In this document: positions 51,547 to 59,441 of the stretch, one piece after another | How positions within the stretch are numbered: the first letter of the stretch is position 1 | How the letters are laid out: each line of letters opens with the position of its first letter | Assembly (NCBI RefSeq): GCF_016093275.1 | Contig: NZ_JAEDAK010000015.1 | Location: 1-64,000 of the forward strand | Source: Inhella proteolytica | Lineage (GTDB): Bacteria > Pseudomonadota > Gammaproteobacteria > Burkholderiales > Burkholderiaceae_C | Length of the DNA: 64,000 nucleotides | Direction of reading: 5' to 3' | Program-made: the position numbers and the translations under genes | The notes under the pieces: generated by a model | Databases searched by the model: none | What the model was told of the DNA's origin: nothing | What the model saw: the letters and a program-made list of their open reading frames with translations, nothing else

Positions 51547-51870
51547 ATGACCCACGTCGTTACCGAAGCCTGCATCCGCTGCAAGTACACCGATTGCGTC
51601 GATGTCTGCCCCGTGGACTGTTTCCGGGAAGGGCCGAACTTCCTGACCATCGACCCGGACGAGTGCATTGACTGCGCCGTCTGCATTCCCGAGTGCCCGG
51701 TGAACGCCATCGTCCCCGAAGAGGACGTGCCCGGCGACCAGCAGCACATGATCAAGCTGAATGCCGATCTGGCCAAGAAATGGCCCTCGATCACCAAGCG
51801 CAAGGCCCCGCTGCCCGATGCGGATGACTGGAAGGACAAGACCGGGAAGCTCCCCGAGTTGATCAAGTAA
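51547..51870 (+). CDS. fdxA: 7Fe ferredoxin
   Basis: A 107-residue ferredoxin of the Azotobacter FdI type with one [3Fe-4S] and one [4Fe-4S] cluster. The cysteines are in [19 protein letters not shown] and [17 protein letters not shown], followed by the helical C-terminal extension typical of FdxA ([19 protein letters not shown]). It is a small cytoplasmic electron carrier. The next gene, ferredoxin-NADP reductase, overlaps it by one base, so the two form an electron-transfer pair directly after the sulfite reductase cluster. Confidence 0.95.
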   Translation: MTHVVTEACIRCKYTDCVDVCPVDCFREGPNFLTIDPDECIDCAVCIPECPVNAIVPEEDVPGDQQHMIKLNADLAKKWPSITKRKAPLPDADDWKDKTGKLPELIK

Positions 51871-52958
51871 TGGACCAAGCTACTCCTCACGCCGGCGTCA
51901 TCGAGACCGACGCCGTCATCGTCGGTGCCGGCCCCGTGGGCCTGTTCCAGGTCTTCGAACTCGGCCTGCTCGAAATCAAGGCGCACATCATTGACTCGCT
52001 CGCCTACCCGGGCGGCCAGTGCATCGAGCTCTACCCCGACAAGCCGATCTACGACATCCCGGCCCTGCCCGTCGTCACCGGCAAGGAACTGACGGACAAC
52101 CTGCTCAAGCAGATCGAGCCCTTCGGCGCGACCTTCCACCTCGGTCAGGAAGTGACCACGGTGGAGAAGCAGGAAGACGGCCGCTTCTTCGTCGCCGCCA
52201 GCAAGGGCACGCAGTTCCTCACCAAGACCATCTTCATCGCCGGCGGCGTGGGCTCGTTCCAGCCGCGCACGCTGAAGGTCGATGGCATCGACAAGCACGA
52301 GAGCAGCCAGGTGCACTACCGGGTCAAGAATCCGAGCCAGTTCGCCGGCAAGAATCTGGTCATCGTGGGTGGTGGCGACTCGGCGCTCGACTGGGCGCTG
52401 AACTTCTGCGCCGGCAATGCCGATGGCAACCCGCACAAGGCCGAGAGCGTGATCCTGGTGCACCGCCGCGATGGCTTCCGCGCCGCGCCGGCCTCGGTGG
52501 CCAAGATGCGCGAGCTGTGCGAGCAGTACGAGATGCAATTCATCGTCGGCCAGGTCACTGATTTGGACGAGGGCGAGGACGGCCTGCTCAAGGGCGTGAA
52601 GGTCACCGGCGGTGACGGCGTCACCCGCGTGGTGCCTTGCGACGAGGTGCTGGTGTTCTTCGGCCTCAGCCCCAAGCTGGGCCCGATCGCCGAGTGGGGC
52701 CTGGCGCTGGAGCGCAAGCAGATCCTGGTTGACACCGAAAAATTCAGCACCTCGGTGCCGGGCATCTTCGCGGTGGGTGACATCAACACCTACCCGGGCA
52801 AGAAGAAGCTGATCCTCAGCGGCTTCCACGAAGCGGCCCTCGCCGCCTTCGGGGCGATGCCCATCATCAACCCCGAGAAGCGTGTGCACCTGCAGTACAC
52901 GACCACCAGCCCGAAGCTGCACAAGGTGCTGGGCGTCGAGACGCCGGTGTTCGACTGA
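51870..52958 (+). CDS. ferredoxin--NADP reductase (thioredoxin-reductase-like type)
   Basis: A 362-residue flavoprotein of the TrxR-like FNR class. It has FAD motif [17 protein letters not shown] (residues 17-33), PGGQC, the NADP motif [15 protein letters not shown] near residue 168, and the closing [27 protein letters not shown]. There is no CxxC redox pair, so it is not a thioredoxin reductase. It can pass electrons between NADPH and ferredoxin. The start ATG overlaps the fdxA stop (TAATG). Confidence 0.9.
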   Translation: MDQATPHAGVIETDAVIVGAGPVGLFQVFELGLLEIKAHIIDSLAYPGGQCIELYPDKPIYDIPALPVVTGKELTDNLLKQIEPFGATFHLGQEVTTVEKQEDGRFFVAASKGTQFLTKTIFIAGGVGSFQPRTLKVDGIDKHESSQVHYRVKNPSQFAGKNLVIVGGGDSALDWALNFCAGNADGNPHKAESVILVHRRDGFRAAPASVAKMRELCEQYEMQFIVGQVTDLDEGEDGLLKGVKVTGGDGVTRVVPCDEVLVFFGLSPKLGPIAEWGLALERKQILVDTEKFSTSVPGIFAVGDINTYPGKKKLILSGFHEAALAAFGAMPIINPEKRVHLQYTTTSPKLHKVLGVETPVFD

Positions 52959-52984
52959 GCCGGACAGAAGAATAAAAAGAGCAC

Positions 52985-53010
52985 GCCGCCCTGAGGGGCG
53001 GCGTTGCCGT
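52985..53010 (+). terminator. weak terminator after the ferredoxin reductase gene
   Basis: The stem GCCGCCC/GGGCGGC (52985-52991 with 52996-53002) is followed only by GTTGCCGTTT, so the T-run is poor. It lies 26 bases after the reductase stop. Confidence 0.45.
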
Positions 53011-53050
53011 TTCTGGATTCCACAAGAGCCTGAGGGAGGCTGCAGCCCAC

Positions 53051-54634
53051 ATGAACCCGGTTTCCACGCGCGGCCCGGCCGCGCAGACCCCATTCAGACC
53101 CGAGCGACCCGGCTACTTCGCCAGCCACTGGCGCGGCGAGCAGAGCCTGGTGCGCAGCTACTGGGTCAACAACATCCTGGTGGCCTCGCCGCTGGCCTTT
53201 TTGCTCACCGGCCTGATGGCCTGGATCAGCGCCAAGGGTGACTCGCTGCAGGTCAGCGCCATCGTGCTGCTGATCGGCGTGCCCCTGCTGATCTTGCTGG
53301 ACACCTGGTGCGTGGTGGGCGGCTGGCGCGCGGCAGGCCATTACCGCGAGGACGGTGGCTCGGGCCTGTGGAGCTTCCTTGCGCGCCTGACCCTGGGCCT
53401 GGGTGCCCTGCAATTGATCGTGTCCGTGCTGTTCGGCTTCCTGCCCCAGGTCGGCTCGTTCTGGCAGATGGCGCGCGGCATCGACCCCATCGGCCAGGCC
53501 ACGCTGAGCCTGTCGGACGACGGCCGCAGCCTGAAGCTGGAGGGCACCATCGGACTGGGTGACGGCGAGCGCCTGCGCACCCTGCTGGCCAGCGAGCGCG
53601 CCAAGGGCCTGCGCCGCATCGAGCTCAGCTCGCCCGGCGGGCGTGTGCGCGAGGCCGAGAAGATGGCCGAGGCGCTCAAGAAGCATGGCCACTCCAGCCG
53701 GGTGGTGGGCACCTGTGCCAGCGCCTGCACCCTGCTGTTCCTGGCTGGCGAGCCGCGCCAGGTGATGAACGGGGCGCAACTGGGCTTCCACCGCGCCAGC
53801 ACGGGCACCTACAACCCCGTCATCGACGAACTGGCCAACCAGGATTTAGCCCGCATCTACCGCAAGCTCGGCCTGCCGGAGCCGCTGATCGAGCAGACCC
53901 TGAGCACGCCCTCGCACAGCATCTGGTTTGCGCCGCGCAAGGACCTGCTGCTGCACCGCCTGATCCCTCCGCTGCCCGAGACCCTGGCCATCGACCTGCC
54001 CCCCATCGGTTCGTCCGAGGCCGAGTACAAGGATGCACTGCATCAGCACCCGGTCTGGGAGGCCCTGGAGCAACACGCGCCCGGCACCCTGGCCGCAGTG
54101 GCCACGCGCGTCCGAGCCGCCCATGTCGAAGGCGCTTCGGACCAAGAGGTGCAAGCCGCCGCCATGCCCCAGTTGGCCACCTTGATGCCCGCGCTGATTG
54201 GCGGCAGCGATGCCGTGCTGCGCCGCCGTTATGTGCAACTGGTGGCCGAACAACTGAAGTCCCTGAAAGCCCCGGCCAAGCGCGGCGAGCGCCTGCCTTG
54301 CAGGGACTTGCTGGACGGCCGACTGGGCGTGCGCCAGCAACTGCCCCTGCCCCTGCAGGTGCGTGAGAGCGAGTGGCTGCTGGACGCGGCCGGCAGCGCC
54401 GCCAAGAGCTGGCGCGCCAAGCCGCCCAGCCCGCTCGAGATGGAAGTGCTGGAGCGCTCGGTGGGCTCGGCCGCCATCGGCATGCTGAGCCGGCTATGGG
54501 CCGACGCGCCGGATGCCCCGGTGCGCGATGGCGCCGCGTCCTGCGACCGCACCATTGCCCTCCTCGACCACCTGCCCAGCCAGCCGGCCCTGCGCCGCGA
54601 TCTCGTCGATCGCCTGCTGTTCCAGCCGCGCTGA
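53051..54634 (+). CDS. membrane protein with ClpP-fold periplasmic domain
   Basis: A 527-residue protein. Three hydrophobic helices lie in the first ~145 residues (NNILVASPLAFLLTGLMAWI, VSAIVLLIGVPLLILL, LTLGLGALQLIVSVLFGFL). A ClpP/crotonase-like domain follows at about 150-310. It contains IELSSPGGRVREAEKMAEAL and GTCASACTLLFLAG, whose serine corresponds to the ClpP nucleophile, resembling COG3904 proteins. The remaining ~220 residues are helical and unrecognised. A role as a membrane-anchored peptidase is plausible, but the catalytic histidine and aspartate were not identified. Confidence 0.7.
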   Translation: MNPVSTRGPAAQTPFRPERPGYFASHWRGEQSLVRSYWVNNILVASPLAFLLTGLMAWISAKGDSLQVSAIVLLIGVPLLILLDTWCVVGGWRAAGHYREDGGSGLWSFLARLTLGLGALQLIVSVLFGFLPQVGSFWQMARGIDPIGQATLSLSDDGRSLKLEGTIGLGDGERLRTLLASERAKGLRRIELSSPGGRVREAEKMAEALKKHGHSSRVVGTCASACTLLFLAGEPRQVMNGAQLGFHRASTGTYNPVIDELANQDLARIYRKLGLPEPLIEQTLSTPSHSIWFAPRKDLLLHRLIPPLPETLAIDLPPIGSSEAEYKDALHQHPVWEALEQHAPGTLAAVATRVRAAHVEGASDQEVQAAAMPQLATLMPALIGGSDAVLRRRYVQLVAEQLKSLKAPAKRGERLPCRDLLDGRLGVRQQLPLPLQVRESEWLLDAAGSAAKSWRAKPPSPLEMEVLERSVGSAAIGMLSRLWADAPDAPVRDGAASCDRTIALLDHLPSQPALRRDLVDRLLFQPR

Positions 54635-54700
54635 ACCGGGCGCGGAAACGCCGCGCCCTACAATCTGCGGCTTCGCGCATCGGGATCTTCCCGAGCGCGA

Positions 54701-54789
54701 CCCACGCTAGGGGTGCTGGTGGCCTTGCCGCCGGCTGAGACAAACCCTTGGAACCTGATTGAGGTAATCCTCGCGCAGGGAAGCGTGGC
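54701..54789 (+). promoter_or_regulatory. TPP riboswitch (THI element)
   Basis: The conserved thiamine-pyrophosphate aptamer is complete. Closing stem P1 is CCACGCT/AGCGTGG (54702-54708 with 54782-54788). The core contains CTGAGA (54735-54740), the pyrophosphate-side ACCTGAT and the GAGGTAATCC and GGGAAG blocks. A short GC hairpin (GGCGCC-cgc-GGCGCC) follows before the start codon at 54834 or 54840 and could be the expression platform. High TPP is expected to switch off the TonB-dependent receptor downstream. Confidence 0.92.
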
Positions 54790-54833
54790 CAAGGCGCCCG
54801 CGGCGCCCTGCCCGCCCCCTGCCATCACCACCG

Positions 54834-56936
54834 ATGGCAATGACACCGAAGTACGCCCTTCCTTTCGCTCTGCTCACCCTGGCCCTGCAAGCGCAGGCCC
54901 AGCAGCAGCTCCCCACCGTTTCCGTCAGCGGCCGCAACGCCAACGCCCCCGTGAGCCTGGGCGGCTTTGGCGACACCCCCGCCGCCCGCCTGCCGCTGCA
55001 GGCCCTGCGCATCGACGCCGAGCGCCTGCAAGACCTCGGGCTGGACGGCCTGGGCGCACTGCCCAAGCTCGATGCCTCGGTGAGCGACAGCTACAACAGC
55101 ATCGGCTACTACACCCAGCTGCGCGTGCGCGGCTACGAGCTGGACACCCGCTTCAACCTGCGCCGCGAGGGCCTGCCCATCAATGGCGAGACCGGGCTGG
55201 ACCTGTTCAACAAGGCCGCACTCGAACTCCTCAAAGGCAGCAGCGGCCTGCAAGCCGGCACCAGTGCGCCTGGGGGTTTGCTGAACCTCGTCGTCAAGCG
55301 CCCGGACGCCGACCGCCTGGACCTGCGCCTGAGCTGGGAGCAGCACAACTCGCGCGCGCTGGCGCTGGACTGGACCAAGCGCTGGGGCAAGGAATTCGGC
55401 CTGCGCGTGAACCTGGCCGCCGCCGAGCTGGACCCCTGGCTGCACAACAGCCGCGGCCGCCAACAGGGCCTGGCCCTGGCGGGTGACTGGCGCCTGGGCG
55501 CCGACACCCTGCTGGAAGCGGAAGTTGAGAGCAGCCAGCACAGCCAACCCAGCCAACCCGGCTTCAGCCTGCTGGGCAACCGCCTGCCCAGCATCGAAAG
55601 CGTCGACATCCGCCGCAACCTGAATGAGGCCAGCTGGCGCCTGCCGGTGGTGCTGGACAACGACTTCGCCACCCTGCGCCTGCGCCAGCGCCTGAACGCC
55701 GACTGGAACCTGCTCCTGCAGGCCGGCGTGCAGCGCGCCCGCAATGACGACCGCGTCGCCTTCCCCTTCGGCTGCCCGAGCGAGGACGACTACAGCCGCT
55801 ACTGCAGCGACGGCAGCTTCGACCTCTACGACTTCCGCAGCGAGAACGAGCGCCGCGATACCGACGCCCTGCGCGCCGCCGTGGACGGCCGCGTGCAGCT
55901 GGGCGGCCTGACGCACCAGCTTCGCGCCGAAGCCCTGCTGAGCCGCTACGAGGCGCGCTTCCAGCGCCAGGCCTACAACTGGGTCGGCTATGGCTCGGTG
56001 TTCCAGCCCACGCCCAGCCAGCCCGACCCCAGCCTGACCGACGAGAACACCCACCGCGACGAGCGCAACCGTGAACTCGCCTTCAGCGACCAGGTACAGA
56101 TCGGTGCGCTCGAGCTCTTCGCTGGCCTGCGCCACAGCCGCATCGAACGCGAGGCCGTGCGCACCGATGGCTCGCGTGCCACGAACTACACGCAGTCCTT
56201 CACCACCCCCTGGCTGGGTGCGAGCTGGGCGCTGGCGCCGGACCTGCGCGTCTACGCCAGCTGGGGCCAGGGCATCGAGAGCGAAGTCATCCCCAACCGC
56301 AGCCGCTACCAGAACGCCGGCCGCGCACTGCCGGCGCTGAAGAGCCGCCAGCTCGAAGCCGGTCTGAAGGCCGGCAGCCAGACCGTGGAATGGAGCCTGG
56401 CCACCTTCCAGATCCAGCGGCCGGTCTGGGCCGACCTGGGCAGCTGCAGCGCCGCCAACAGCTGCGAGCGCCGTGTGGACGGCGAGGCGCGCCACCGCGG
56501 TGTTGAAGCTCAAGCGGACTTCAAGTGGCAGGGTGGCGGCCTGGTGGGCTCGGCGCAATGGCTGCAGGCCCGCCGCGAGGGCTCGACGCAGGTCGGCGTC
56601 AACGGCCTGCGCCCCGTGAACGTGCCGGCGCGCTCCTACCGCGTGGGCGTGCACCAGCAGGTGCTGCAGGCTCTGCGCCTGCAGGCGAACCTGGTGCACG
56701 AGGGCCGCCGCGCCGTGCTGCCGGACAACTCGATCGAACTACCCTCCTGGACCCGCCTGGACCTGAGCGCGCGCTATCAGCATGCGGTCGGCACCCAGCA
56801 GTGGACCTGGCAGCTCGGCGTGGACAACGCCACCAACCAGCGCGCCTGGAAGGAAGCCCCGTACAGCTTTGGGCACAGCTATCTGTTCCCGCTGGCGCCG
56901 CGCGTGTGGAAGGCTGGTTTGAGCCTCGCGCTCTGA
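54834..56936 (+). CDS. TonB-dependent outer-membrane receptor under TPP control, probable thiamine uptake
   Basis: A 700-residue outer-membrane receptor (698 if the second ATG at 54840 is used). The signal peptide ends LQAQA. A plug domain (about 40-165, with YTQLRVRGYELDTRFNLRREG and GSSGLQAGTSAPGGLLNLVVKRP) precedes a 22-strand barrel. The barrel ends in the typical C-terminal pattern with a final hydrophobic residue. Sequence alone resembles siderophore receptors, but the TPP riboswitch directly upstream argues for thiamine or a precursor as ligand. No TonB or ABC partners are adjacent. Confidence 0.88.
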   Translation: MAMTPKYALPFALLTLALQAQAQQQLPTVSVSGRNANAPVSLGGFGDTPAARLPLQALRIDAERLQDLGLDGLGALPKLDASVSDSYNSIGYYTQLRVRGYELDTRFNLRREGLPINGETGLDLFNKAALELLKGSSGLQAGTSAPGGLLNLVVKRPDADRLDLRLSWEQHNSRALALDWTKRWGKEFGLRVNLAAAELDPWLHNSRGRQQGLALAGDWRLGADTLLEAEVESSQHSQPSQPGFSLLGNRLPSIESVDIRRNLNEASWRLPVVLDNDFATLRLRQRLNADWNLLLQAGVQRARNDDRVAFPFGCPSEDDYSRYCSDGSFDLYDFRSENERRDTDALRAAVDGRVQLGGLTHQLRAEALLSRYEARFQRQAYNWVGYGSVFQPTPSQPDPSLTDENTHRDERNRELAFSDQVQIGALELFAGLRHSRIEREAVRTDGSRATNYTQSFTTPWLGASWALAPDLRVYASWGQGIESEVIPNRSRYQNAGRALPALKSRQLEAGLKAGSQTVEWSLATFQIQRPVWADLGSCSAANSCERRVDGEARHRGVEAQADFKWQGGGLVGSAQWLQARREGSTQVGVNGLRPVNVPARSYRVGVHQQVLQALRLQANLVHEGRRAVLPDNSIELPSWTRLDLSARYQHAVGTQQWTWQLGVDNATNQRAWKEAPYSFGHSYLFPLAPRVWKAGLSLAL

Positions 56937-56944
56937 TCGCCCTC

Positions 56945-56974
56945 TTGTAGACCTTCAAAAAAACAGTCTATACT
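56945..56974 (+). promoter_or_regulatory. promoter of the tRNA-Asn gene
   Basis: TTGTAG (56945-56950) and TATACT (56969-56974) are 18 bp apart and end 15 bases before the tRNA, the expected distance for a tRNA transcript start. Confidence 0.65.
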
Positions 56975-56989
56975 CGCGGTCTTCGCTGT

Positions 56990-57065
56990 TCCCCGATAGC
57001 TCAGTCGGTAGAGCGCCGGACTGTTAATCCGTAGGTCCCTGGTTCGAGCCCAGGTCGGGGAGCCA
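56990..57065 (+). tRNA. tRNA-Asn (GTT)
   Basis: A complete 76-base cloverleaf with encoded CCA. The acceptor stem is TCCCCGA/TCGGGGA, the D-loop AGCTCAGTCGGTAGAGC, and the anticodon loop CTGTTAA with GTT. The T-arm is CCTGG-TTCGAGC-CCAGG. It is the first of two tandem Asn genes. Confidence 0.97.
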
Positions 57066-57087
57066 ACCCAGCGAACACAATCAGACA

Positions 57088-57120
57088 ACGCACCTTGTGC
57101 ATCCCGCTCAGGTGCGTTTG
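57088..57120 (+). other. hairpin between the two tRNA-Asn genes
   Basis: The eight-base arms ACGCACCT and AGGTGCGT (57088-57095 and 57110-57117) are followed by TTGTATTT. It may be a weak terminator or a processing hairpin in the tandem tRNA transcript. Confidence 0.4.
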
Positions 57121-57164
57121 TATTTGAAGGCCGTCGCAACCGATTGGCGGCCGGACAGATCGAT

Positions 57165-57240
57165 TCCTCGATAGCTCAGTCGGTAGAGCGCCGGACTGTT
57201 AATCCGTAGGTCCCTGGTTCGAGCCCAGGTCGAGGAGCCA
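57165..57240 (+). tRNA. tRNA-Asn (GTT), second copy and integration target
   Basis: A complete 76-base cloverleaf identical to the first Asn gene except for a compensated acceptor pair (TCCTCGA/TCGAGGA). The 3' part from the anticodon stem (57194) onward, plus the following terminator, is repeated at 58814-58900. This marks it as the attachment site of an integrated element. Confidence 0.97.
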
Positions 57241-57280
57241 AATCAAAACCCTCAGCGGCGCAAGCGGCTGGGGGTTTTTC
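57194..57280 (+). repeat. attL-side direct repeat at tRNA-Asn
   Basis: This 87-bp segment (tRNA-Asn 3' part plus terminator) recurs at 58814-58900 with only a few differences, an offset of exactly 1620 bp. Direct repeats of a tRNA 3' end are the classic footprint of tyrosine-integrase elements. Confidence 0.85.
57247..57280 (+). terminator. intrinsic terminator of the tRNA-Asn pair
   Basis: The stem AACCCTCAGC/GCTGGGGGTT (57247-57256 with 57267-57276, one G-T pair) is followed by T residues. It directly follows the second tRNA. Confidence 0.85.
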
Positions 57281-57322
57281 TTTGCGCGCTTCCGAAGTTT
57301 GATGCCCAGCGTCTTCAGGCCC

Positions 57323-57496
57323 TCAGCTTTCGCCGGCTCCATAGGACGCCGCTGTCGCTTTCAACTGCTCGGCAAAGTTGTGGATGTCATCAACCGACTC
57401 CAGCGCCACAACCTCTGCCTCCTTTAACCTGCCCCCCTGCCGTACCAAGCTAAACGAGGGGAGCCCGTCCCCTTTGGAGAATGACGGACAGCCCAT
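57323..57496 (-). pseudogene. 57-codon open frame, likely remnant in the tRNA-Asn element
   Basis: This minus-strand frame starts at ATG 57496 and encodes 57 residues, ending EVVALESVDDIHNFAEQLKA... and a TGA stop. The reading frame stays open a few codons further upstream without a start (…AVRSFDRVMG). The composition looks like real coding sequence rather than chance. No family is recognised. It may be the 3' remainder of a gene truncated during decay of the element. The surrounding 57281-57632 holds nothing else I can identify. Confidence 0.35.
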
Positions 57497-57632
57497 CACC
57501 CTGTCGAAACTCCTTACGGCATCGCCCTAAATTCCCTCGCCTCAACGATGCAAACAGCTGTCAGCTATGAGATTGACAGAGCTGGCATGACTCCTGCTTT
57601 TGCGAGAGGCCCTACCAAACAAGGAGTCCGGG

Positions 57633-58187
57633 ATGATCAAGCTCAATAGGATTGCCAGCGTTTTGGCGCTCACCTGCGCAACACTGGCCGCGCATGCTGA
57701 TGTCGTGATCCAGAACCTGTCGGCGACCTCAACGCATATCTCGTTCGACATCATCGGCACGATCACCGTTCAGGGTTCCGGCTACCACCACCAGTTCGGT
57801 TTCGGCCACGTCTCCGACCCCAGCTTGGACTGGATCAATTCGTTCAACGGCGCCGCGTCGTCCGTGTCCGTCAGCGGCCCAACAAAGCAGGGCATCTCCG
57901 GCGTTTATGACTTGACCGGTGTGTACGGCGAAACGGTTTGGACCGTTTCCTCCACCGCGTGGTTGATCGGCGACCAGATCGATCTGCACTACGACTTGGT
58001 GGGTGACTTCAACCTTGCCAATTTCCACGCCGACGGCTTGGGTTTCCAGAATGGCTTCACCCAAGGTCCCGCTATCGAAGGCGCAAACAATCTGCTGGTT
58101 ATCTCCCATGTCCCTGAGCCGATGACACTCGCGCTGGTCGGCCTCGGACTCGTCGGCGCCGCTGCATCGCGTCGTCACCGCAGCTGA
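57633..58187 (+). CDS. PEP-CTERM sorting domain protein carried by the decayed element
   Basis: A 184-residue exported protein. The signal peptide is MIKLNRIASVLALTCATLAAHA. A beta-rich body rich in Ser, Gly and aromatic residues follows (GSGYHHQFGFGHVSDPSLDW). The anchor VPEPMTLALVGLGLVGAAASRRHRS closes the protein. An AAGGAG ribosome site is eight bases upstream of the ATG at 57633. The gene is less GC-rich than the other PEP-CTERM genes in the window and lies between the duplicated tRNA-Asn ends, so it is probably cargo acquired with the element. Its function is unknown. Confidence 0.85.
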   Translation: MIKLNRIASVLALTCATLAAHADVVIQNLSATSTHISFDIIGTITVQGSGYHHQFGFGHVSDPSLDWINSFNGAASSVSVSGPTKQGISGVYDLTGVYGETVWTVSSTAWLIGDQIDLHYDLVGDFNLANFHADGLGFQNGFTQGPAIEGANNLLVISHVPEPMTLALVGLGLVGAAASRRHRS

Positions 58188-58289
58188 AACCAAAAGGGGT
58201 GGACCCCGCCCCTGCCATAGTGAACCCGAGGCCTCCGGCTCGGGGGCATGGAACACAGAGCCTCATTCGCGAGAACGGATGAAATCCTT

Positions 58290-58517
58290 TTGCGTCCGCT
58301 GGCCGCAGACACCTGCGCATTCACGACCAGCGACACAACTTCGCCAGCTTGCTCGTGGAAAACGGTCGAACGCTTTACGAGCGTGCAGACGATCCTTGGG
58401 CACTCTGACCCGAAGGTGACGATGCGGTACGCCCATTTGTCAAATGCCGGATTGGTACAGGCGGTGCAAGCTGCTTCTGTGCTGCAGGAGCGCCCGCCCC
58501 TGCAACGAGTCGCCTAG
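58290..58517 (+). pseudogene. tyrosine integrase remnant (C-terminal end, frameshifted)
   Basis: Only the C-terminal catalytic end of a phage-type integrase remains. In one frame (about 58300-58380) it reads RHLRIHDQRHNFASLLVENG, containing the H-x-x-R-like catalytic block. After a one-base shift near 58380 the next frame continues VQTILGHSDPKVTMRYAHLS, with the LGH motif and the nucleophile tyrosine. The stop is at 58515-58517. The N-terminal two thirds are missing. This is the inactivated integrase of the element bounded by the tRNA-Asn repeats. Confidence 0.75.
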
Positions 58518-58813
58518 GCGGGAAGTTCTGCACCATCGACTTGGATGCCCTGCTGCAAGCGGCGCCGCTGGCTGCCAGGGCCCTTTTCCATCTTCGGGCG
58601 ATTCCGTCGAACAGTGGGCCCGACCGTCGAACGCTGCTCGGCTCGAATTTCAGAATTCCTGTTAACCAACAACAAGTTGGCCGCCAAATCAGCCTCCTTC
58701 ACGTCTTTATGGTGGCTCGATACCGGCTCTCATCCAGGAGTCTCACGACCACCAAAAGAGTGCAGCAGTTACGGCTCTTACACTTACCTCGCAGCTGCCT
58801 CCCCGCTTCGTTC
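58518..58813. other. non-coding remainder of the tRNA-Asn element
   Basis: These 296 bases between the integrase remnant and the distal repeat contain no open frame I would call a gene, no clear promoter and no strong hairpin. Mixed base composition suggests decayed coding sequence. Confidence 0.5.
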
Positions 58814-58900
58814 GACTGTTAATCTGTAGGTCCCTGGTTCGAGGCCAGGTCGAGGAGCCAAATCAAAACCCTCAGCGGCGCAAGTGGCTGGGGGCTTTTT
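58814..58900 (+). repeat. attR-side repeat: partial tRNA-Asn plus terminator
   Basis: This repeats 57194-57280 with few changes. Two are in the tRNA part: one in the anticodon stem (CCGTA to CTGTA) and one in the T-arm (GCCC to GGCC) that breaks a stem pair. The 5' half of the tRNA is absent, so this is not a functional tRNA. The terminator stem remains at 58866-58900, 17 bases before the next gene's ATG. Confidence 0.88.
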
Positions 58901-58916
58901 CTTCCTCGCGCCGCCC

Positions 58917-59258
58917 ATGAACACCCTGCCCGCCTGCCCCCAGTGCCATTCCGAACTGACCTACCAGGACGGTGATCAGTTCATCTGTCCTGAATGCGCG
59001 TACGAGTGGTCGGCGCAGGCTGCCACAGCCTCCGAGCCCGAAGCCCGCGTGGTGCGCGATGCCGTGGGCAATGTGCTGGCCGATGGCGACACCGTCACCT
59101 TGGTGAAGGACCTCAAGGTCAAGGGCTCGTCCTTGGTGGTCAAGGTGGGCACCAAGGTCAAGAACATCCGCCTGGTGGATGCCGACCACGACATCGACTG
59201 CCGCATCGAGGGCATCGGGGCGATGAGCCTGAAGTCGGAGTTCGTGAAAAAGGTCTGA
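58917..59258 (+). CDS. yjdM: PhnA/YjdM zinc-ribbon protein
   Basis: A 113-residue protein of the PhnA (YjdM) family. The N-terminal zinc ribbon has [21 protein letters not shown] (two C-x2-C pairs), followed by the conserved domain [28 protein letters not shown] ending [13 protein letters not shown]. Despite the old name it is not shown to be a phosphonoacetate hydrolase; its function is uncertain. The ATG at 58917 gives the family N-terminus. The duplicated terminator lies just upstream, so its promoter may have been displaced by the integrated element. Confidence 0.9.
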   Translation: MNTLPACPQCHSELTYQDGDQFICPECAYEWSAQAATASEPEARVVRDAVGNVLADGDTVTLVKDLKVKGSSLVVKVGTKVKNIRLVDADHDIDCRIEGIGAMSLKSEFVKKV

Positions 59259-59384
59259 CAGCCTTCTTTCCCCAAGCGCGCAGGCACCTCTACACTGCGC
59301 GCTCGCTGTTCGCCTTGCGCGCCCAGCACCGCCGATTTACCAACTACTTGCGGGCGGTTAACAAGTACGGCTAAAGCGTTGCGG

Positions 59385-59436
59385 CTCCGTGAAGCCCGGG
59401 CCGGCAAACGCCGGTCCTTGGGCTCACGGAGTTTTT
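59385..59436 (+). terminator. terminator-like hairpin sequestering a ribosome site
   Basis: A long stem CTCCGTGA-a-GCCC/GGGCTCACGGAG (59385-59397 with 59420-59431) carries an inner stem CCGGC-aaac-GCCGG and is followed by TTTTT. The last bases of the stem (GGAG) form the only ribosome-binding sequence of the gene that starts at 59442. The hairpin could both terminate transcription and hide the ribosome site. Confidence 0.6.
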
Positions 59437-59441
59437 CATTC

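Noticed and set aside
58690-58770. Possible second partial tRNA in the decayed element
   Set aside because: A few bases resemble a tRNA 3' arm (GGAGTCTCACGACCACCA) but no T-loop or acceptor pairing can be drawn.
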